A stretch of 11,420 nucleotides of DNA from an uncultured Actinotalea sp. (GCF_946885855.1 NZ_CAMPHH010000095.1:1-11420); one strand, 5' to 3'; shown: positions 1 to 6,592, counted from the stretch's first letter. Notes: a model not told the origin generated them from the letters alone. A program made the numbers and translations.

Positions 1-85
1 ACCGACGACGCCGCTCGAGCCCCTGGCCCTCGCGGGCGCGCGGACGGCACCCGCGAGGGCCAGGGGCTCGAGCGGCGTCGTCGGT
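1..85. repeat. 36-bp perfect inverted repeat, 13-base loop, at the window edge
   Basis: Bases 1-36 are the exact reverse complement of bases 50-85, with a loop at 37-49. Both arms lie in the open fliS frame. The stem is more than twice as long as the simple terminator stems elsewhere in the window (8-16 bp) and has no T-run. It could be a very strong terminator, a natural palindrome, or a fold-back artefact at a contig end, since the outermost paired base is base 1 itself. The repeat is directly visible; its meaning is not settled. Confidence 0.95.
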
Positions 86-459
86 GTTGCGACCTGGGCC
101 GCGGCCTCGTGCCACGCGTCACGCAGCGGCTCCACGAGCTCGCGGCAGGCGGCGGTGCGGTCGGCGTCGCCGGCGACGTTGGCGCCGACGAGCTCGGTGA
201 GGAGGAACGTGTAGACGCTGAGCAGCTGCTTCGCGCCGTCCCACGCGGTGACGTCCAGCGTCGAGGCGAGCTCGGAGACGATGTCCTGCGCGTGGGTGAG
301 GTGCGGCCCGGCGGCGGCGCGGTCGCCGGAGCGCTGGGCCGTCTCGGCCCGCTGCAGGTCCAGGACCAGGCGGTCGTAGAGCATGGTGAGCAGCTTGGCA
401 GGGCTCGCGGTCGCGACCGTGTCGTCGACGTAGCGGGTGCGGAGCGCGGCGTAGTTCAC
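1..459 (-). CDS. fliS: Flagellar export chaperone FliS (3' end runs off the window)
   Basis: FliS is the cytoplasmic chaperone that binds the C-terminal helix of newly made flagellin, stops it polymerising early and hands it to the export gate. I see 153 in-frame codons from a GTG at 459 with no stop before base 1. The protein opens NYAALRTRYVDDTVATASPAKLLTMLYDRL, which matches the FliS family pattern (Y....V.TASP.KLL.MLYD.L) closely. The helical body ends around DAWHEAAAQV at residue 122, about where FliS proteins normally finish. The start is supported by AAAGAGG six bases upstream and by lying 11 bases after the fliD stop, so fliD and fliS form one operon. The last roughly 30 codons lie inside a perfect inverted repeat (1-85) and are low-complexity, so the true C-terminus is uncertain. 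Identity is firm; the end is not. Confidence 0.9.
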   Translation of the reverse strand, partial: MNYAALRTRYVDDTVATASPAKLLTMLYDRLVLDLQRAETAQRSGDRAAAGPHLTHAQDIVSELASTLDVTAWDGAKQLLSVYTFLLTELVGANVAGDADRTAACRELVEPLRDAWHEAAAQVATPTTPLEPLALAGAVRAPARARGSSGVVG

Positions 460-470
460 GACGACCTCTT

Positions 471-1907
471 TCAGCGGCCCGAGTTGGCCATGAGGCCGGA
501 CAGCTGTCCGGCGAGCCAGCTCGACTGGCCCTGGAGGTTGGACAGGGTGACCTCGAGCGCGGAGTACGTGCGCTGGAGGCCGGCGCGGCGCAGCTCGAGG
601 CGGCGGTCCCAGGACTCGATCTGCGTGCCGAGGTCGCGGACCTGCCGCTCCTGGTTCTGGATCTTGAGCGTCAGCGTCCCGTCGAAGCGGTCCGAGATGC
701 CGGTCGCGGAGTCGGCGACCCGTTGCGCCAGGCCCGAGACGACCGTCTGGACCTTGGTCGGGTCCGCGGCCACGGCGGCGGCGAACGCCGCCTCGTCGAA
801 GGTGAAGGTGCCGTCGCGGCCGAGGACGATGCCGACCTCCGCCGGCGAGGTGGCACCGACCGGGCGGCCGAGCGCGTCGGACAGCTGGGTGCGGATGCTG
901 CGCACGGCGCTGTCGCCGGTGAAGAGCCCGCCGGTGACGGTGGTCGTCCCGTCGCCGTTGGTGCGCGTCGTCGTCGCCGTGCGGCTGGTGATCTCGGACA
1001 GGACCACGCCCATCGCCCCGACGAGGTCCTTCGCGAGCTTCGACAGCGCGGCGTCGTCGCGGCCGACGGTGACGGTGGTCGGCTCGTCGTCCGGGCCGGT
1101 GACCTTCGAGACGGTGATGTCCACGCCGGTCATGAGCTCGGAGAAGGTGTTGGTCGCGGACCGGAACTCGGTCTCCGCGGGCGTGTCCCTCCACAGCGTG
1201 ACCCGGGCGTCCTGGGCGGCGGCGATCTCCGTGGCCGCGAGCTGCGGACCCGTCGTGCCCTCACCGGCGAAGACGGTGAAGGCGCCGGCCTCCCCCGTCG
1301 CCGTCCCCGTCAGCTGGAGGCGGTAGACGGGCTCGCCGTCGCCGTCGAGCCCGGCACGGACCATGGTGGCGCGGACGCCGGCCGCGGTGGTCTGGTTGAG
1401 CGCCTTGGCGATGTCGGCGAGGCTGCCGCTGGCCGGCTGGACCGTGACGAGCGTGTCGTCCGCCTTGCGCACCGTGATGGTCGCGGGGACGCCGAGGTCG
1501 AGCGCGGTGGCGACCGGCTCGGGGACGCCGTCGACCATGCGCGGCGTGGCGGCCGAGCCGTCGGCGCGGAAGGCGCCCGAGACGCTGACCTGCGCCGTCG
1601 CGAGGCTGTCGACCGTGAAGCTCACGGACGAGGGCTGGGCCCCGGCCCGCGTCGTCACCGTCGCGCCGTCCGAGGAGGACGTGCCGCTGAAGGCCTGCCA
1701 GCTCTCCGCCTTCGCGGCCTTGCCGGCGGCGTCCGCGAGGGACGCGACGCGGGTGTTGAGCCCCTGCAGGGCGCTCACGAGGGACTGGGCGGACGTCGAC
1801 TTCTGCTTGAGCAGGGTCTGCGGCATCGCCTCGACCTGCATGAGCTGGTTGATGAGGGAGGTGGTGTCGAGCCCGCTCGCGAGCCCGTCGATCCCGAACA
1901 TCGACAC
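471..1907 (-). CDS. fliD: Flagellar filament cap protein FliD (HAP2)
   Basis: FliD forms the cap at the distal tip of the filament and directs insertion of exported flagellin. The 478-residue product has the FliD N-terminal signature GIDGLASGLDTTSLINQLMQVE near residues 5-26, a variable middle, and the FliD C-terminal region with a predicted helical segment (RDLGTQIESWDRRLELRRAGLQ, then LSNLQGQSSWLAGQL) expected to form the coiled-coil leg. Length is normal for the family. I chose the GTG at 1907 because GGAGG sits eight bases upstream; the in-frame ATG two codons later (1901) would have 14-base spacing. fliS follows 11 bases after the stop. No flagellar-sigma promoter is visible in the 74-base gap to the upstream flagellin gene, only a terminator-like hairpin, so expression may depend on read-through from flagellin 1 or on a promoter I do not recognise. 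Confidence 0.96.
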   Translation of the reverse strand: MSMFGIDGLASGLDTTSLINQLMQVEAMPQTLLKQKSTSAQSLVSALQGLNTRVASLADAAGKAAKAESWQAFSGTSSSDGATVTTRAGAQPSSVSFTVDSLATAQVSVSGAFRADGSAATPRMVDGVPEPVATALDLGVPATITVRKADDTLVTVQPASGSLADIAKALNQTTAAGVRATMVRAGLDGDGEPVYRLQLTGTATGEAGAFTVFAGEGTTGPQLAATEIAAAQDARVTLWRDTPAETEFRSATNTFSELMTGVDITVSKVTGPDDEPTTVTVGRDDAALSKLAKDLVGAMGVVLSEITSRTATTTRTNGDGTTTVTGGLFTGDSAVRSIRTQLSDALGRPVGATSPAEVGIVLGRDGTFTFDEAAFAAAVAADPTKVQTVVSGLAQRVADSATGISDRFDGTLTLKIQNQERQVRDLGTQIESWDRRLELRRAGLQRTYSALEVTLSNLQGQSSWLAGQLSGLMANSGR

Positions 1908-1940
1908 GGTGTTCTCCTCCTCTCGGTGTGCAACAGGTCA

Positions 1941-1973
1941 CGCCCTGGCCGGCACCGCGTGCCGGCCAGGGCG
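1941..1973 (-). terminator. Hairpin terminator after flagellin 1
   Basis: A perfect 15-bp GC-rich stem (1941-1955 with 1959-1973) with a three-base loop begins eight bases beyond the flagellin 1 stop. There is no T-tract, as is usual for actinobacterial hairpins. It separates flagellin 1 from fliD and may act as a partial terminator that sets the flagellin-to-cap ratio (inference). Confidence 0.8.
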
Positions 1974-1981
1974 CTGGTGGA

Positions 1982-2851
1982 TCAGCGCAGGAGCGACAGG
2001 ACGCCCTGCGGGATCTGGTTCGCCTGGGCCAGCATCGCCGTGCCGGCCTGGGACAGGATCTGCGCCCGGGTGAACGAGACCATCTCCTGAGCCATGTCCG
2101 TGTCCCGGATCCGGGACTCCGACGCGGACAGGTTCTCCACCGCCACGTTGATGTTCTTGATCGTGTGCTCGAACCGGTTCTGGTACGCACCCAGCTCCGC
2201 ACGCGCCGTCGAGACCGCGCCGATCTGCGTGTCGATCGCCTCGACCGCGGCCTGGGCTCCGGTGTGGCTGCTGAAGTCGAGGTCGGCACCCGCGCTCCAC
2301 GCGGCGCCGTCGTAGGTGCTGACGTCCAGGGCGTCGGCCACGCCGCTGACGTCGGCCGAGGTGAGGTCCACCTCGATGGCGGAGTTGGCGTCGCCGTCGG
2401 CGCCGACCTGGAAGGTCAACGACGCCTGCGAGCCGTCGAGGAGCTTCGTGCCGTTGAAGTTCGTCGAGTCCGCGATGCGGCTCAGCTCGGCCTGGAGGCT
2501 GTTGGCCTCGGTCGCGATGTTGGCGCGGGCGTCGGTGTTGTTCGAGTCGTTGGCGGCCTGGACGCCCAGGTCACGCATGCGCTGCAGGATGGCGTGGACC
2601 TCGGTCAGCGCACCCTCGGCGGTCTGGACCACCGAGATGCCGTCCTGGGCGTTGCGGGCGGCGACCTTGAGGCCACCGACCTGCGAACGCAGCCCCTCCG
2701 AGATCGCCAGACCGGCGGCGTCGTCCGCGGCCCGGTTGATCCGGAAGCCCGAGGAGAGCTTCTCCAGGCTCTTGCTCAGGTCGTTCTGCGTGTTGGACAG
2801 GTTGCGGTACGAGTTGATCGCCGCGATGTTCTGGTTGATCGACAGACCCAT
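1982..2851 (-). CDS. Flagellin (copy 1, nearest fliD)
   Basis: This is the structural subunit of the flagellar filament, exported through the flagellar type III system and polymerised outside the cell. The 289-residue protein has the conserved N-terminal flagellin domain (MGLSINQNIAAINSYRNL, then SSGFRINRAADDAAGLAISEGLRSQ at about 33-57) and the C-terminal domain (ENLSASESRIRDTDMAQEMV, ending IPQGVLSLLR). A short variable centre lies at roughly residues 105-210, so the outer D2/D3 domains are reduced. I chose the ATG at 2851, after AAGGAGGAG, over an in-frame ATG at 2917 that would add 22 residues unlike any flagellin. Its first about 105 codons and its leader are base-for-base the same as flagellin 3, and its last about 77 codons match both other copies. 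It has its own promoter, leader hairpin and terminator. Confidence 0.97.
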   Translation of the reverse strand: MGLSINQNIAAINSYRNLSNTQNDLSKSLEKLSSGFRINRAADDAAGLAISEGLRSQVGGLKVAARNAQDGISVVQTAEGALTEVHAILQRMRDLGVQAANDSNNTDARANIATEANSLQAELSRIADSTNFNGTKLLDGSQASLTFQVGADGDANSAIEVDLTSADVSGVADALDVSTYDGAAWSAGADLDFSSHTGAQAAVEAIDTQIGAVSTARAELGAYQNRFEHTIKNINVAVENLSASESRIRDTDMAQEMVSFTRAQILSQAGTAMLAQANQIPQGVLSLLR

Positions 2852-2880
2852 GGTGACTCCTCCTTGAACGGGTCGACAGC

Positions 2881-2896
2881 CGCCCCTCCATGGGCG
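2881..2896 (-). promoter_or_regulatory. Flagellin 1 leader hairpin with AUGGAG loop (candidate CsrA site)
   Basis: In the mRNA, CGCCC pairs with GGGCG around the hexaloop AUGGAG, 34 nt before the start codon. ANGGA in a hairpin loop is the known core binding motif of CsrA/RsmA. A second ANGGA (AAGGA, 2861-2865) overlaps the Shine-Dalgarno sequence. Binding by CsrA is inferred. Confidence 0.55.
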
Positions 2897-2906
2897 AGCA
2901 CCGTCC

Positions 2907-2934
2907 TGATCGACCACGGACCGCCCGGGCTGAG
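2907..2934 (-). promoter_or_regulatory. Sigma-28-type promoter of flagellin 1
   Basis: CTCA (2931-2934), 16 bases, then GTCGATCA (2907-2914). Spacing and boxes match the other flagellar promoters here, and the -10 box ends 55 bases before the start codon, as for flagellin 3 and the glycosyltransferase. A 7-bp inverted repeat, GGACCGC/GCGGTCC (2918-2924 and 2934-2940), flanks the -35 box and could be an operator. Confidence 0.7.
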
Positions 2935-2974
2935 CGGTCCGGACCGTCGTCCCGGGTGAAGATCACGGCCGGCA

Positions 2975-3019
2975 CGACCGAGGGCGGGTACCCCCTGCAG
3001 GGGGACCCGCCCTCGGTCG
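2975..3019 (-). terminator. Hairpin terminator after flagellin 2
   Basis: A 15-bp perfect outer stem (2975-2989 with 3005-3019) encloses one unpaired A and an inner CCCCC/GGGGG stem around TGCA. It lies 38 bases past the flagellin 2 stop and upstream of the flagellin 1 promoter, so it insulates the two units. No T-tract follows. Confidence 0.82.
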
Positions 3020-3057
3020 ACTCCGGGCGATCGCTCAGGAGCGTCGGACCGTCGTGA

Positions 3058-3927
3058 TCAGCGCAGGAGCGACAGGACGCCCTGCGGGATCTGGTTGGCC
3101 TGGGCCAGCATCGCCGTGCCGGCCTGGGACAGGATCTGCGCCCGGGTGAACGAGACCATCTCCTGAGCCATGTCCGTGTCCCGGATCCGGGACTCCGACG
3201 CGGACAGGTTCTCCACCGCCACGTTGATGTTCTTGATCGTGTGCTCGAACCGGTTCTGGTACGCACCCAGCTCCGCACGCGCCGTCGAGACCTCGCCGAT
3301 CGCCGCGTCGAGCGTCTCGATCGACGCCTGGGCGGACGCGTGGCTGGCGAAGCTCAGGGCGGAGGCGCCACCGCTCGCGAGTGCGCCTGCCAGGGTCTTG
3401 ATGTCGGCGTCGCTGAGGTCCACCACGATCGCGGAGTTGGTGTTGCCGTCCGCACCGACCTGGAAGGTCAGGGAGGTCTGCGCGCCGGCCGTGACGGAGT
3501 CGACGTCGCCCTTGAGCAGCGAGGTGCCGTTGAAGTTCGTGGACTCCGAGATGCGGTCCAGCTCGCTGACGAGGCTGTCCGCCTCGGTCTTGATGTTGGC
3601 GCGCGCCTCGGTGTTGTTCGAGTCGTTGGCGGCCTGGACGCCCAGGTCACGCAGCCGCTGCAGGATCGAGTGGACCTCGGTCAGCGCACCCTCGGCGGTC
3701 TGGACCACCGAGATGCCGTCCTGGGCGTTGCGGGCGGCGACCTTGAGGCCACCGACCTGCGAACGCAGCCCCTCCGAGATCGCCAGACCGGCGGCGTCGT
3801 CCGCGGCCCGGTTGATCCGGAAGCCCGAGGAGAGCTTCTCCAGGCTCTTGCTCAGGTCGTTCTGCGTGTTGGACAGGTTGCGGTACGAGTTGATCGCCGC
3901 GATGTTCTGGTTGATCGAGAGACCCAT
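3058..3927 (-). CDS. Flagellin (copy 2, middle gene)
   Basis: This is a filament subunit of 289 residues with the same N- and C-terminal helical domains as its neighbours (MGLSINQNIAAINSY at the start, QANQIPQGVLSLLR at the end) and a distinct centre (residues about 105-210, including KGDVDSVTAGAQTSLTFQVG). The ATG follows GGAGGAG at good spacing. The last 235 bases of coding sequence differ from flagellin 1 at one position as I read them, and the first about 317 bases at about five, against extensive change in the centre. It differs from the other two copies in its leader, which has an unrelated hairpin stem with the same loop motif, and in its promoter, which has drifted from consensus. It may therefore be a minor or differently timed subunit (inference). 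Confidence 0.96.
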   Translation of the reverse strand: MGLSINQNIAAINSYRNLSNTQNDLSKSLEKLSSGFRINRAADDAAGLAISEGLRSQVGGLKVAARNAQDGISVVQTAEGALTEVHSILQRLRDLGVQAANDSNNTEARANIKTEADSLVSELDRISESTNFNGTSLLKGDVDSVTAGAQTSLTFQVGADGNTNSAIVVDLSDADIKTLAGALASGGASALSFASHASAQASIETLDAAIGEVSTARAELGAYQNRFEHTIKNINVAVENLSASESRIRDTDMAQEMVSFTRAQILSQAGTAMLAQANQIPQGVLSLLR

Positions 3928-3954
3928 GATGACTCCTCCATGAATCGGGTCGGG

Positions 3955-3976
3955 ACCGGTCCGTCCATGGACCGGT
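3955..3976 (-). promoter_or_regulatory. Flagellin 2 leader hairpin with AUGGAC loop (candidate CsrA site)
   Basis: ACCGGTCC pairs with GGACCGGT around the hexaloop AUGGAC, 35 nt before the start. The stem shares little sequence with that of flagellins 1 and 3, yet loop motif, loop size and distance are kept, which argues for selection on the structure. A second ATGGA (3937-3941) overlaps the Shine-Dalgarno sequence. Confidence 0.6.
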
Positions 3977-3983
3977 GTCTGCC

Positions 3984-4011
3984 GTGCCGGCCGCTGGTGC
4001 AGCGCGACGAG
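3984..4011 (-). promoter_or_regulatory. Degenerate sigma-28-type promoter of flagellin 2
   Basis: CTCG (4008-4011), 16 bases, then GCCGGCAC (3984-3991). Position (56 bases from -10 box to start) and spacing match the other flagellin promoters, but the GAT core of the -10 box is lost and the -35 box has one change. Recognised only by analogy, and it may be weak. Confidence 0.4.
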
Positions 4012-4021
4012 GTGCCGGGGC

Positions 4022-4048
4022 CGGCGGGGCGTCGGTCACGCCCCGCCG
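4022..4048 (-). terminator. Hairpin terminator after flagellin 3
   Basis: An 11-bp GC-rich stem (4022-4032 with 4038-4048) with a five-base loop lies 14 bases beyond the flagellin 3 stop and just upstream of the flagellin 2 promoter. Confidence 0.75.
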
Positions 4049-4062
4049 ACCGCGACGGGGGA

Positions 4063-4902
4063 TCAGCGCAGGAGCGACAGGACGCCCTGCGGGATCTGGT
4101 TCGCCTGGGCCAGCATCGCCGTGCCGGCCTGGGACAGGATCTGCGCCCGGGTGAACGAGACCATCTCCTGAGCCATGTCCGTGTCCCGGATCCGGGACTC
4201 CGACGCGGACAGGTTCTCCACCGCCACGTTGATGTTCTTGATCGTGTGCTCGAACCGGTTCTGGTACGCACCCAGCTCCGCACGCGCCGTCGACACGTCG
4301 CCGATCTTGGCGTCCAGGGTCTCGATCGACGACTGGGCAGCCGCGTGGGTCGAGAAGTCCAGCGCCGACGCACCGGAGGAGAGCGAGGACGAGATCGAGG
4401 CGACGTTCGCGTTGGTCAGGTCGACCTCGATCGCCGAGTTGGAGTTGCCGTCCGCACCCACCTGGAAGGACATGGTGCCGGCGCCGTTGAGGAGCGCCTT
4501 GCCGTTGAAGTTGGTCGACTGCGCGATGCGGTCGAGCTCCTCCACGAGGCTGTCCGCCTCGGTCTTGATGTTGGTGCGCGCGTCCGCGTTGTTCGAGTCG
4601 TTGGCGGCCTGGACGCCCAGGTCACGCATGCGCTGCAGGATGGCGTGGACCTCGGTCAGCGCACCCTCGGCGGTCTGGACCACCGAGATGCCGTCCTGGG
4701 CGTTGCGGGCGGCGACCTTGAGGCCACCGACCTGCGAACGCAGCCCCTCCGAGATCGCCAGACCGGCGGCGTCGTCCGCGGCCCGGTTGATCCGGAAGCC
4801 CGAGGAGAGCTTCTCCAGGCTCTTGCTCAGGTCGTTCTGCGTGTTGGACAGGTTGCGGTACGAGTTGATCGCCGCGATGTTCTGGTTGATCGACAGACCC
4901 AT
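4063..4902 (-). CDS. Flagellin (copy 3, nearest the glycosyltransferase)
   Basis: This is a filament subunit of 279 residues, the shortest of the three, because its central segment (about 105-200) is ten residues shorter. The N-terminal domain starts MGLSINQNIAAINSYRNL and carries RINRAADDAAGLAISEGL; the C-terminal domain ends in the same QANQIPQGVLSLLR. The ATG follows AAGGAGGAG. A 368-bp stretch (4588-4955) covering the leader and the N-terminal coding part is identical to 2537-2904 at flagellin 1, and the last 231 coding bases are also identical. Identity stops abruptly at the central segment on one side and near the likely transcription start on the other. It has its own sigma-28-type promoter in the gap behind the glycosyltransferase gene. 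Confidence 0.97.
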   Translation of the reverse strand: MGLSINQNIAAINSYRNLSNTQNDLSKSLEKLSSGFRINRAADDAAGLAISEGLRSQVGGLKVAARNAQDGISVVQTAEGALTEVHAILQRMRDLGVQAANDSNNADARTNIKTEADSLVEELDRIAQSTNFNGKALLNGAGTMSFQVGADGNSNSAIEVDLTNANVASISSSLSSGASALDFSTHAAAQSSIETLDAKIGDVSTARAELGAYQNRFEHTIKNINVAVENLSASESRIRDTDMAQEMVSFTRAQILSQAGTAMLAQANQIPQGVLSLLR

Positions 4903-4931
4903 GGTGACTCCTCCTTGAACGGGTCGACAGC

Positions 4932-4947
4932 CGCCCCTCCATGGGCG
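4932..4947 (-). promoter_or_regulatory. Flagellin 3 leader hairpin with AUGGAG loop (candidate CsrA site)
   Basis: The leader is identical to that of flagellin 1: a CGCCC/GGGCG stem with hexaloop AUGGAG, 34 nt before the start codon, plus AAGGA in the Shine-Dalgarno region (4912-4916). See flagellin 1; CsrA binding is inferred. Confidence 0.55.
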
Positions 4948-4957
4948 AGCACCGTGC

Positions 4958-4985
4958 CGATCGTCCGCCGGCCGCCGCTCGTGAG
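4958..4985 (-). promoter_or_regulatory. Sigma-28-type promoter of flagellin 3
   Basis: CTCA (4982-4985), 16 bases, then GACGATCG (4958-4965), 55 bases before the ATG. The 16-base spacer is unrelated to that of flagellin 1, although everything downstream of the likely start site is identical, so the two boxes look individually conserved. A small inverted repeat CCGCTC/GAGCGG (4975-4988) overlaps the -35 box; it could be a weak terminator for the upstream glycosyltransferase gene or an operator. Confidence 0.7.
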
Positions 4986-5010
4986 CGGTTCTGCGCGCCG
5001 AGGACCGATC

Positions 5011-6564
5011 TCACCCGGTCGCCGCAGTGACCAGGCCGGGCGCGACGATGTCGAGCTCGGCCAGCACCTCGCGCTCCTGGTGCGCCGGGACCTCGGCGAG
5101 GGCGCCCTCGAGCGGCTCGAGCCCCGTCCGGTCCCCGTAGATCCCGACCACCATCGCGGCGGCGAGTGCGCGGTCGCGGGCGCCGCGGTCGGTGTCGCGC
5201 GCGAGCTGCAGCAGCGGGCAGTGCTCGGCCAGGCCCGCACGACGGATCGCCGCCGCGGACTCGGCAGCCTCCGCCAGGGACCGGGAGGCGGACGCCCGCG
5301 CGCTGCAGACGAGGGCGGACAGGTCACCCGGTCGACGCTCGAGCATGGCGCGAAGCAGCTCGACGCCCTCGTCGGTCCCCTCCGCCGCCGCCCAGAGCGC
5401 GTACTGCCGCCAGACGGTCGGTGTCATCACGGCCAGGACGTCGTCGAGGGGGCGCCGCGTCCTCCTCAGGAGCCGGACCAGAGCGGTGGCGCGGACGCTC
5501 GTCCGACCGGCCCGCGCCGCGTCGAGGGCGAAGCGCGCGGCGTCCGACCAGCGCGACACCTCCACCAGGGCCCAGACCACGACGTCGGCGAGGTCGTGCT
5601 TGACGAAGCGGCGGCCCGCTCTGTCCACCACGGTGGTCGGCAGGGTGTCCAGGAGCTCGAGGGTGCGTCGGGCGTCACCGCGGCCGGCCGCGAGCCGAGC
5701 CTCGGTGGACGTCGCCCAGACCGGCGAGTAGTCGTGCGTGCGCCACTGCTCGAGCCAGAAGGACGCCTCGTCGTCGTCACGCAGCTCGAGCGCGGCGCCG
5801 AGGGCCGAGGTCGCCAGCTGGCTCCACGTTCCCCCGGGGATCCGACCTGCGGTGACGACGTCGTGGGCCAGCGACAGGCCCTGCTGGTACTCGCCGGCCA
5901 TGACGTAGGACCGGGCGAGGTTGGCCCGGAGGACGTCCACGGCGACCGGGTCGGCCCCCTCGCCCCGTGCCGCCTCGAGCTCGGCCAGCGCCAGACGCAG
6001 GTTCCTGTCCTTCTTGGCGTGCTTCTCCATGGCCTCGGCGACGTACCCGCTGTGCACCAGGCGCGCGTTCGGCAGCGCCTGGATCGCCACCGGCGCGCCC
6101 TCCCGGAGCGGGACGACCTGCTCGTGGAGCCTGCCGCGGTACCCGAAGTCGCCGCGGCGGAACACCCGGACACTCACGTTGGGACCGTCGACGCTCTCCC
6201 GGTGCCCGTCCGTGCTCGTCACGGGCACGGTCCACAGCGTCGCCCGGTCGGACCCGAGGTGCTGGCGGACGTTGTCCGGGTCACCCTCGAACCGCTCGTC
6301 GGCGTCGACGACGAGCACCCACTGCCCGTTCGCGTGGGCGATCGCCCGGTTGCGCGCCGCGCCGAAGTCGTCGTCCCAGTACCCCTCGATCACGCGGTCC
6401 GTGAAGCGCGCCGCGATCTCCCGGGTCGAATCCGTGGAGCCGGTGTCGTAGACGACCACCTCGTCCGCCCACGCCACCGAGGCGAGGGAACGCGCCAGGA
6501 CGTCCTCCTCGTTCTTCACGATGTAGACGGCGGAGATCCGAGGCTGAGCGGCGGACGACGCCAT
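5011..6564 (-). CDS. Family 2 glycosyltransferase with helical-repeat C-terminal region
   Basis: The enzyme probably transfers a sugar from a nucleotide donor to a protein or glycan acceptor. The N-terminal half is a GT2 (GT-A fold) domain: ISAVYIVKNEEDVLARSLAS at about 10-29, VVVYDTGSTDSTREIAARF at 36-54, and the metal/donor-binding VLVVDADERF with D87-A-D89. From about residue 220 to 517 the sequence is alanine/leucine-rich helices resembling TPR or other helical repeats, a combination seen in LgtF/SunS-like transferases. I chose the ATG at 6564 (517 residues) because AAGGAG lies six bases upstream; an in-frame ATG at 6675 would cross the promoter and the upstream terminator hairpin. Its place between the flagellar sigma gene and the flagellins, and its own matching sigma-28-type promoter, suggest flagellin glycosylation. 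That substrate is inferred. No methyltransferase or sugar-synthesis gene is present to support it. Confidence 0.85.
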   Translation of the reverse strand: MASSAAQPRISAVYIVKNEEDVLARSLASVAWADEVVVYDTGSTDSTREIAARFTDRVIEGYWDDDFGAARNRAIAHANGQWVLVVDADERFEGDPDNVRQHLGSDRATLWTVPVTSTDGHRESVDGPNVSVRVFRRGDFGYRGRLHEQVVPLREGAPVAIQALPNARLVHSGYVAEAMEKHAKKDRNLRLALAELEAARGEGADPVAVDVLRANLARSYVMAGEYQQGLSLAHDVVTAGRIPGGTWSQLATSALGAALELRDDDEASFWLEQWRTHDYSPVWATSTEARLAAGRGDARRTLELLDTLPTTVVDRAGRRFVKHDLADVVVWALVEVSRWSDAARFALDAARAGRTSVRATALVRLLRRTRRPLDDVLAVMTPTVWRQYALWAAAEGTDEGVELLRAMLERRPGDLSALVCSARASASRSLAEAAESAAAIRRAGLAEHCPLLQLARDTDRGARDRALAAAMVVGIYGDRTGLEPLEGALAEVPAHQEREVLAELDIVAPGLVTAATG

Positions 6565-6592
6565 GGTCGGCTCCTTGTCGTGGGGCGGCACG

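Noticed and set aside
109..1326. Plus-strand open frame of 405 codons opposite fliS and fliD
   Set aside because: It is the antisense shadow of two confidently identified genes, with no domain and no ribosome-binding site supporting it.
2852..2917. N-terminal extension of flagellin 1 by 22 residues to an upstream ATG at 2917
   Set aside because: It would begin inside the promoter, has no ribosome-binding site, and flagellins start at MGLSINQN; the other two copies start there as well.
1982..4902. A CRISPR-like or mobile repeat array
   Set aside because: The long repeats are the conserved ends of three flagellin genes, not short repeats with spacers, and no transposase or terminal repeats are present.
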